In this document: in pieces, positions 53,826 to 56,581 of the stretch | How positions within the stretch are numbered: the first letter of the stretch is position 1 | How the letters are laid out: the number at the start of each line of letters is the position of its first letter | Origin: Pseudomonadota bacterium | GTDB taxonomy: Bacteria > Pseudomonadota > Alphaproteobacteria > Caulobacterales > Caulobacteraceae | NCBI GenBank assembly: GCA_963205005.1 | Contig: CAUJHW010000078.1 | Location: 1 to 56,581 of the forward strand | Length of the DNA stretch: 56,581 nucleotides | Reading direction: 5' to 3' | Position numbers and translations under genes: made by a program | Notes under the pieces: generated by a model | Told to the model about the DNA's origin: nothing | The model's database searches: none | Seen by the model: the letters and a program-made list of their open reading frames with translations, nothing else

Positions 53826-55697
53826 ATGACGCACCTCGTTCAACGATCGGTCTTGATCCTGCTGGCCGGCACGGCGCTGACCGCCTGCGCCAGTCCGAAC
53901 TATCCGATCACCGCGCCGCTGGTTCAGGTCCCGCCGCCCGCGGCGCCCGCCCAGCCCGCGCCGTCTGCGCTGGCGGCCGTTTCGCAGGATGTCCTGCCGG
54001 ATGCGCTCACGCCGACCGCGCCGGTGGAGACACGTCCGCTGGCGCCCCTGGCGCTGGCCCCGTCCTCGGCCATGGCGGTCAACGACACCGAGGCCGCCCG
54101 GGTTCTGTCGATCGCGCCGCCCGGCGTGGACGCCGCCGCCCGAGCCAAGTCCCGGCGTACGAGCGACAGCTACACGGTCCGCAGCGGCGACACCCTGGCC
54201 AAGATCGCCGTCCGCATGGGCAGCGACGTCGAGACCCTGGCGAAGATCAACGGCCTGAAGAAGCCCTACCGGCTGGATCTCGGCCAGGTGATCAAGGGCC
54301 CCGGCTCAGAGGAAAAGGCGCCGGCCAAGGCGTCGTCGAAGTCGGGTTCGAAGTCGCGGGCCGAGCCCGCCGCGGGACAGACCTATGAAGTCCGCCGCGG
54401 CGACACCCTGTTCGCCATCGCCCAGCGCCTGGGCACGACGGTCGAGGCCCTTCAGGCCGCCAACGGACTCGGTCGCGGTTCGTCGATCATGCCGGGTCGC
54501 AAGCTTGTGGTTCCTGGCTCGGCCGTCGAAGCCGAGCCGGCGGTGGAGGAGACCCCTCCGCCCGAGCCGAAATCGCGCCGGTCGCGTACGGCCCGCGACG
54601 AGGCGCCGGTTGAAGCCGCCGGCGGTCGCGAGGTCACCGGTCGGGTGGTCAACGTCGAGGTTCCCGGCAAGGCCTACAAGGTCCGCAAGGGCGACACCCT
54701 TGAGCGGATCGCGCGGAAGCTGGACAGCGAGATCGACGATCTCGCCCGCATCAACAGGCTGAAGAAGCCCTACCGCCTGCAGCCTGGACAGACGATCCGC
54801 GGGCCGGGCGACACGGCCAAGGCCTATGTGGTCGGCCGCGGCGATACCCTTGCCGAGATCGCCCAGCGCTTCGGGGTGACGGTGGACAAGCTGCGTACGG
54901 CCAACGGCCTGCGCCGTGGGGCCGCCGTGGCGCCCGGGCGCAAGCTGCGCCTGCCCGCCGGCTATCGCGACCGTGGCCCGATCGCCGGCCCGGCGCCCGA
55001 ACTGGAGGCGCGCGAACCTGTCCGCCGCGAGCCCGAGGCCCGCCCGGGACCAGAGCCCCTCCGCACGCCGGACCCGCGACGCGAGCCGACTCCGCGTCCG
55101 CGTTCGTCCTTCGACACCCCGCCGCCGGTGGGTCAGGTGCTGCCGCCACCGCGTTCGGCGACCCCACCCGGCGCCCTGCCGTCGCGGCCGCAGCCCTACA
55201 CGCCCTCGCGCCCCTCCCAGACCTACACACCGCAGGGCAGCGTCAACGGCGCGCCCACCGCCAGCCCGCCGGTCAGCGAGGCTCAGATCATGGAAATGGG
55301 TCGTGGCCTGTTCATCTGGCCGGTCCGCGGGGAAGTCCTCTCCAGCTTCGGCCAGAAGAGCATGGGGCAGGGCAATGACGGCCTGAACATCCGCGCCAAC
55401 GCCGGCGACCCCGTGCGCTCCGCCGCCGACGGCGACGTGGTCTATGCCGGCGACCAGGTGCCGGGCTTCGGCAACCTGGTGCTGGTCAAGCACGCCAACG
55501 GCTGGGTGACCGCCTACGGGCACCTGTCGCGGGTGGCGGTCCGGATGCAGCAGAAGGTCAGCCAGGGCCAGGAGATCGGCCAGGCCGGCTCGACGGGCGG
55601 CGTCAGCGAGCCACAGCTCCACTTCGAGGTCCGCTACGCGCCCAGCCCGCAGGAGCGCGCGCGGCCGGTGGACCCGAGCCTGGTCCTGCCGAAGTAG
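53826..55697 (+). CDS. dipM: DipM-like division lipoprotein with four LysM and a degenerate LytM domain
   Basis: A 623-residue exported protein. A signal peptide ends in the lipobox LTAC (C21). Four LysM repeats begin near residues 115, 186, 283 and 333, each with a V..GDTL core. A Pro/Arg-rich linker follows, then an M23/LytM domain from about 490. The usual zinc ligands of the first motif are replaced (NDGLN instead of HxGxD), while the distal LHFEVRY remains. It should thus lack peptidase activity and act like NlpD/EnvC as an amidase activator. In Caulobacter DipM this role at the division site is established. GGAG precedes the ATG. Confidence 0.88.
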   Translation: MTHLVQRSVLILLAGTALTACASPNYPITAPLVQVPPPAAPAQPAPSALAAVSQDVLPDALTPTAPVETRPLAPLALAPSSAMAVNDTEAARVLSIAPPGVDAAARAKSRRTSDSYTVRSGDTLAKIAVRMGSDVETLAKINGLKKPYRLDLGQVIKGPGSEEKAPAKASSKSGSKSRAEPAAGQTYEVRRGDTLFAIAQRLGTTVEALQAANGLGRGSSIMPGRKLVVPGSAVEAEPAVEETPPPEPKSRRSRTARDEAPVEAAGGREVTGRVVNVEVPGKAYKVRKGDTLERIARKLDSEIDDLARINRLKKPYRLQPGQTIRGPGDTAKAYVVGRGDTLAEIAQRFGVTVDKLRTANGLRRGAAVAPGRKLRLPAGYRDRGPIAGPAPELEAREPVRREPEARPGPEPLRTPDPRREPTPRPRSSFDTPPPVGQVLPPPRSATPPGALPSRPQPYTPSRPSQTYTPQGSVNGAPTASPPVSEAQIMEMGRGLFIWPVRGEVLSSFGQKSMGQGNDGLNIRANAGDPVRSAADGDVVYAGDQVPGFGNLVLVKHANGWVTAYGHLSRVAVRMQQKVSQGQEIGQAGSTGGVSEPQLHFEVRYAPSPQERARPVDPSLVLPK

Positions 55698-55702
55698 TTT
55701 TC

Positions 55703-55721
55703 CCTCCCCATTCAGGGGAGG
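55703..55721. terminator. Hairpin between convergent dipM and DUF815 genes
   Basis: A 7-base stem CCTCCCC/GGGGAGG with loop ATTCA lies five bases after the dipM stop and seven before the convergent stop. A T tract is missing on the distal side in either direction, so strength is uncertain. Confidence 0.45.
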
Positions 55722-55728
55722 AACAGCC

Positions 55729-56568
55729 TCAGAGCGGCAGGCTCTTGCCCAGTTCCCCCGCCAGGTCGCGGATGAACTGCCAGGCGACCCGGCCCGAGCG
55801 GGCGCCGCGCAGTTGTGACCACTGCAGGGCGCGGCGGTCGATGTCAGGGGCTTCGAGGCCGAAGCGGACCGCATATGCCTGGACCGCGGCCAGATAGGTC
55901 GCCTGGTCCATCGGCGGGAAGCCGATCCACAGGCCGAAGCGGTCGGAGACGCTGACTTCCTCTTCGGCGTCCTCCGCGGTGGCGACCAGGCCCCGGTCCT
56001 CGGCATGGCCGCGCGGCATCAGGTGACGGCGGTTCGAGGTGGCGACGAACAGCACATTGGCCGGCGGGCCGGAGACCCCGCCCTCCAGCGCCGATTTCAG
56101 CGCCTTGGCGGCGGTTGCGCCCTCCTCGAACGACAGGTCGTCGCACAGCACGACGAAGCGCTCGGTCCGGCCGCGGAGGGCGTCGAACAGGGCGGGCAGG
56201 GCGGTGACCTGGTCCCGGTCCACCTCAACCAGCTTCAGGCCGTCACGGGGCCCCGCCACGGTCATGAAGGCAGCCTTGGCCAGCGAACTCTTGCCCGTGC
56301 CGCGCACGCCCCACAGCAGGGCGTGGTTGAAGGGCAGGCCGGCGGCGAACCGTTCGAGGTTCTCCACGAAGCGGCCCTTCTGGCGATCCACGCCTACCAG
56401 GCTGTCCAGGCCCAGCGGATAATCGGGGGCGGGGTGGAAGCCGCCGGTCTCCGGATCGTGCCGGAAAAGGCGGGCGCCGGCGAAATCCATCGGTGCGGGG
56501 GCGGGCGGCGCGAGGCGCTCGAGGGCCTCGGCGATGCGGGTAAGGACGGGTTTCAGGTCGGTCTCCAT
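55729..56568 (-). CDS. DUF815 ATP-binding protein
   Basis: A 279-residue AAA-like ATPase. It contains LLWGVRGTGKSSLAKAA (Walker A), RFVVLCDDLSFE (Walker B-like), NVLFVATSNRRHLMP (sensor 1) and SVSDRFGLWIGFPPMDQATYL, all diagnostic of DUF815 proteins. The function is unknown; the family is widespread in bacteria. The last 13 bases of the window upstream contain what may be the end of another minus-strand gene. Confidence 0.92.
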   Translation of the reverse strand: METDLKPVLTRIAEALERLAPPAPAPMDFAGARLFRHDPETGGFHPAPDYPLGLDSLVGVDRQKGRFVENLERFAAGLPFNHALLWGVRGTGKSSLAKAAFMTVAGPRDGLKLVEVDRDQVTALPALFDALRGRTERFVVLCDDLSFEEGATAAKALKSALEGGVSGPPANVLFVATSNRRHLMPRGHAEDRGLVATAEDAEEEVSVSDRFGLWIGFPPMDQATYLAAVQAYAVRFGLEAPDIDRRALQWSQLRGARSGRVAWQFIRDLAGELGKSLPL

Positions 56569-56581
56569 GCGATCAGGCCAT

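Noticed and set aside
56569..56581. End of another gene at the right edge
   Set aside because: The minus strand could end a gene with a TGA at 56574-56576, but only two codons are visible, so nothing can be claimed.
1..56581. CRISPR arrays, prophage, integrases, restriction or toxin-antitoxin systems
   Set aside because: I read the predicted proteins and repeats for these and found none; the only repeats are the receptor cassettes, the 18-bp tandem repeat and the 29-bp palindrome.

Overview
This is a GC-rich, gene-dense chromosomal segment of an alphaproteobacterium, most likely of the family Caulobacteraceae (Phenylobacterium- or Caulobacter-like). The assignment is inferred from four things: a DipM-type lipoprotein with four LysM repeats and a degenerate LytM domain, large TonB-dependent receptors of the ELVVTAEKREQ type, a scpAB-tatABC-serS-surE-pcm-dipM order, and frequent GTG/TTG starts at translationally coupled junctions. 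No database was searched. I count about 63 protein genes and one tRNA. There is no rRNA, CRISPR array, prophage or recognisable insertion sequence, so most of the window is core chromosome.

Layout. Bases 1-4.8 kb hold a small P-loop ATPase, a secreted 3D-domain protein, a GST, a secreted S1/P1 nuclease, a Nudix hydrolase, folD and an SRPBCC protein. Bases 4.8-8.4 kb are a four-gene, minus-strand MCE/Mla-type lipid transporter operon whose permease carries a fused N-terminal STAS domain. Bases 8.6-12.5 kb hold small unknowns and an orphan CpaC-like secretin. Bases 12.7-16.4 kb hold a second GST, a CitMHS-type transporter, a DUF4126 protein, a hemerythrin and a YciI-like protein. They are followed by tRNA-Val(CAC), gph and a large M28 peptidase. 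Bases 19.6-25.7 kb run on the plus strand: glmU-rpiA-gor-O-antigen ligase and a class II DAHP synthase. Bases 25.8-32.7 kb contain a MATE exporter, an unknown protein, several oxidoreductases, glutathione peroxidase, a 29-bp perfect inverted repeat, acuI and an enoyl-CoA hydratase.

Bases 33.2-39.1 kb are a tandem pair of paralogous TonB-dependent receptors with duplicated leaders and duplicated strong terminators. Bases 39.4-44.2 kb hold a racemase, an NnrU protein, an unknown membrane protein, xthA, two tandem secreted paralogs of unknown function and erpA. Bases 44.3-55.7 kb form a long plus-strand run: dgt, a small unknown, a SPOR protein, nagZ, scpA, scpB, tatA, tatB, tatC, serS, surE, pcm and dipM. 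A DUF815 ATPase closes the window on the minus strand.

Functional themes are envelope maintenance and division (Mla, glmU, O-antigen ligase, SPOR protein, NagZ, Tat, DipM), thiol and peroxide defence (two GSTs, Gor, Gpx), and nucleotide and protein housekeeping (Nudix, Dgt, XthA, SurE, Pcm). I did not find a convincing undescribed defence or mobile system. The parts most worth a second look are the duplicated receptor cassettes with their regulatory repeats, a putative terminator between tatA and tatB, the orphan secretin, the tandem secreted unknowns, and three convergent gene pairs that share a single CTAG as both stop codons.
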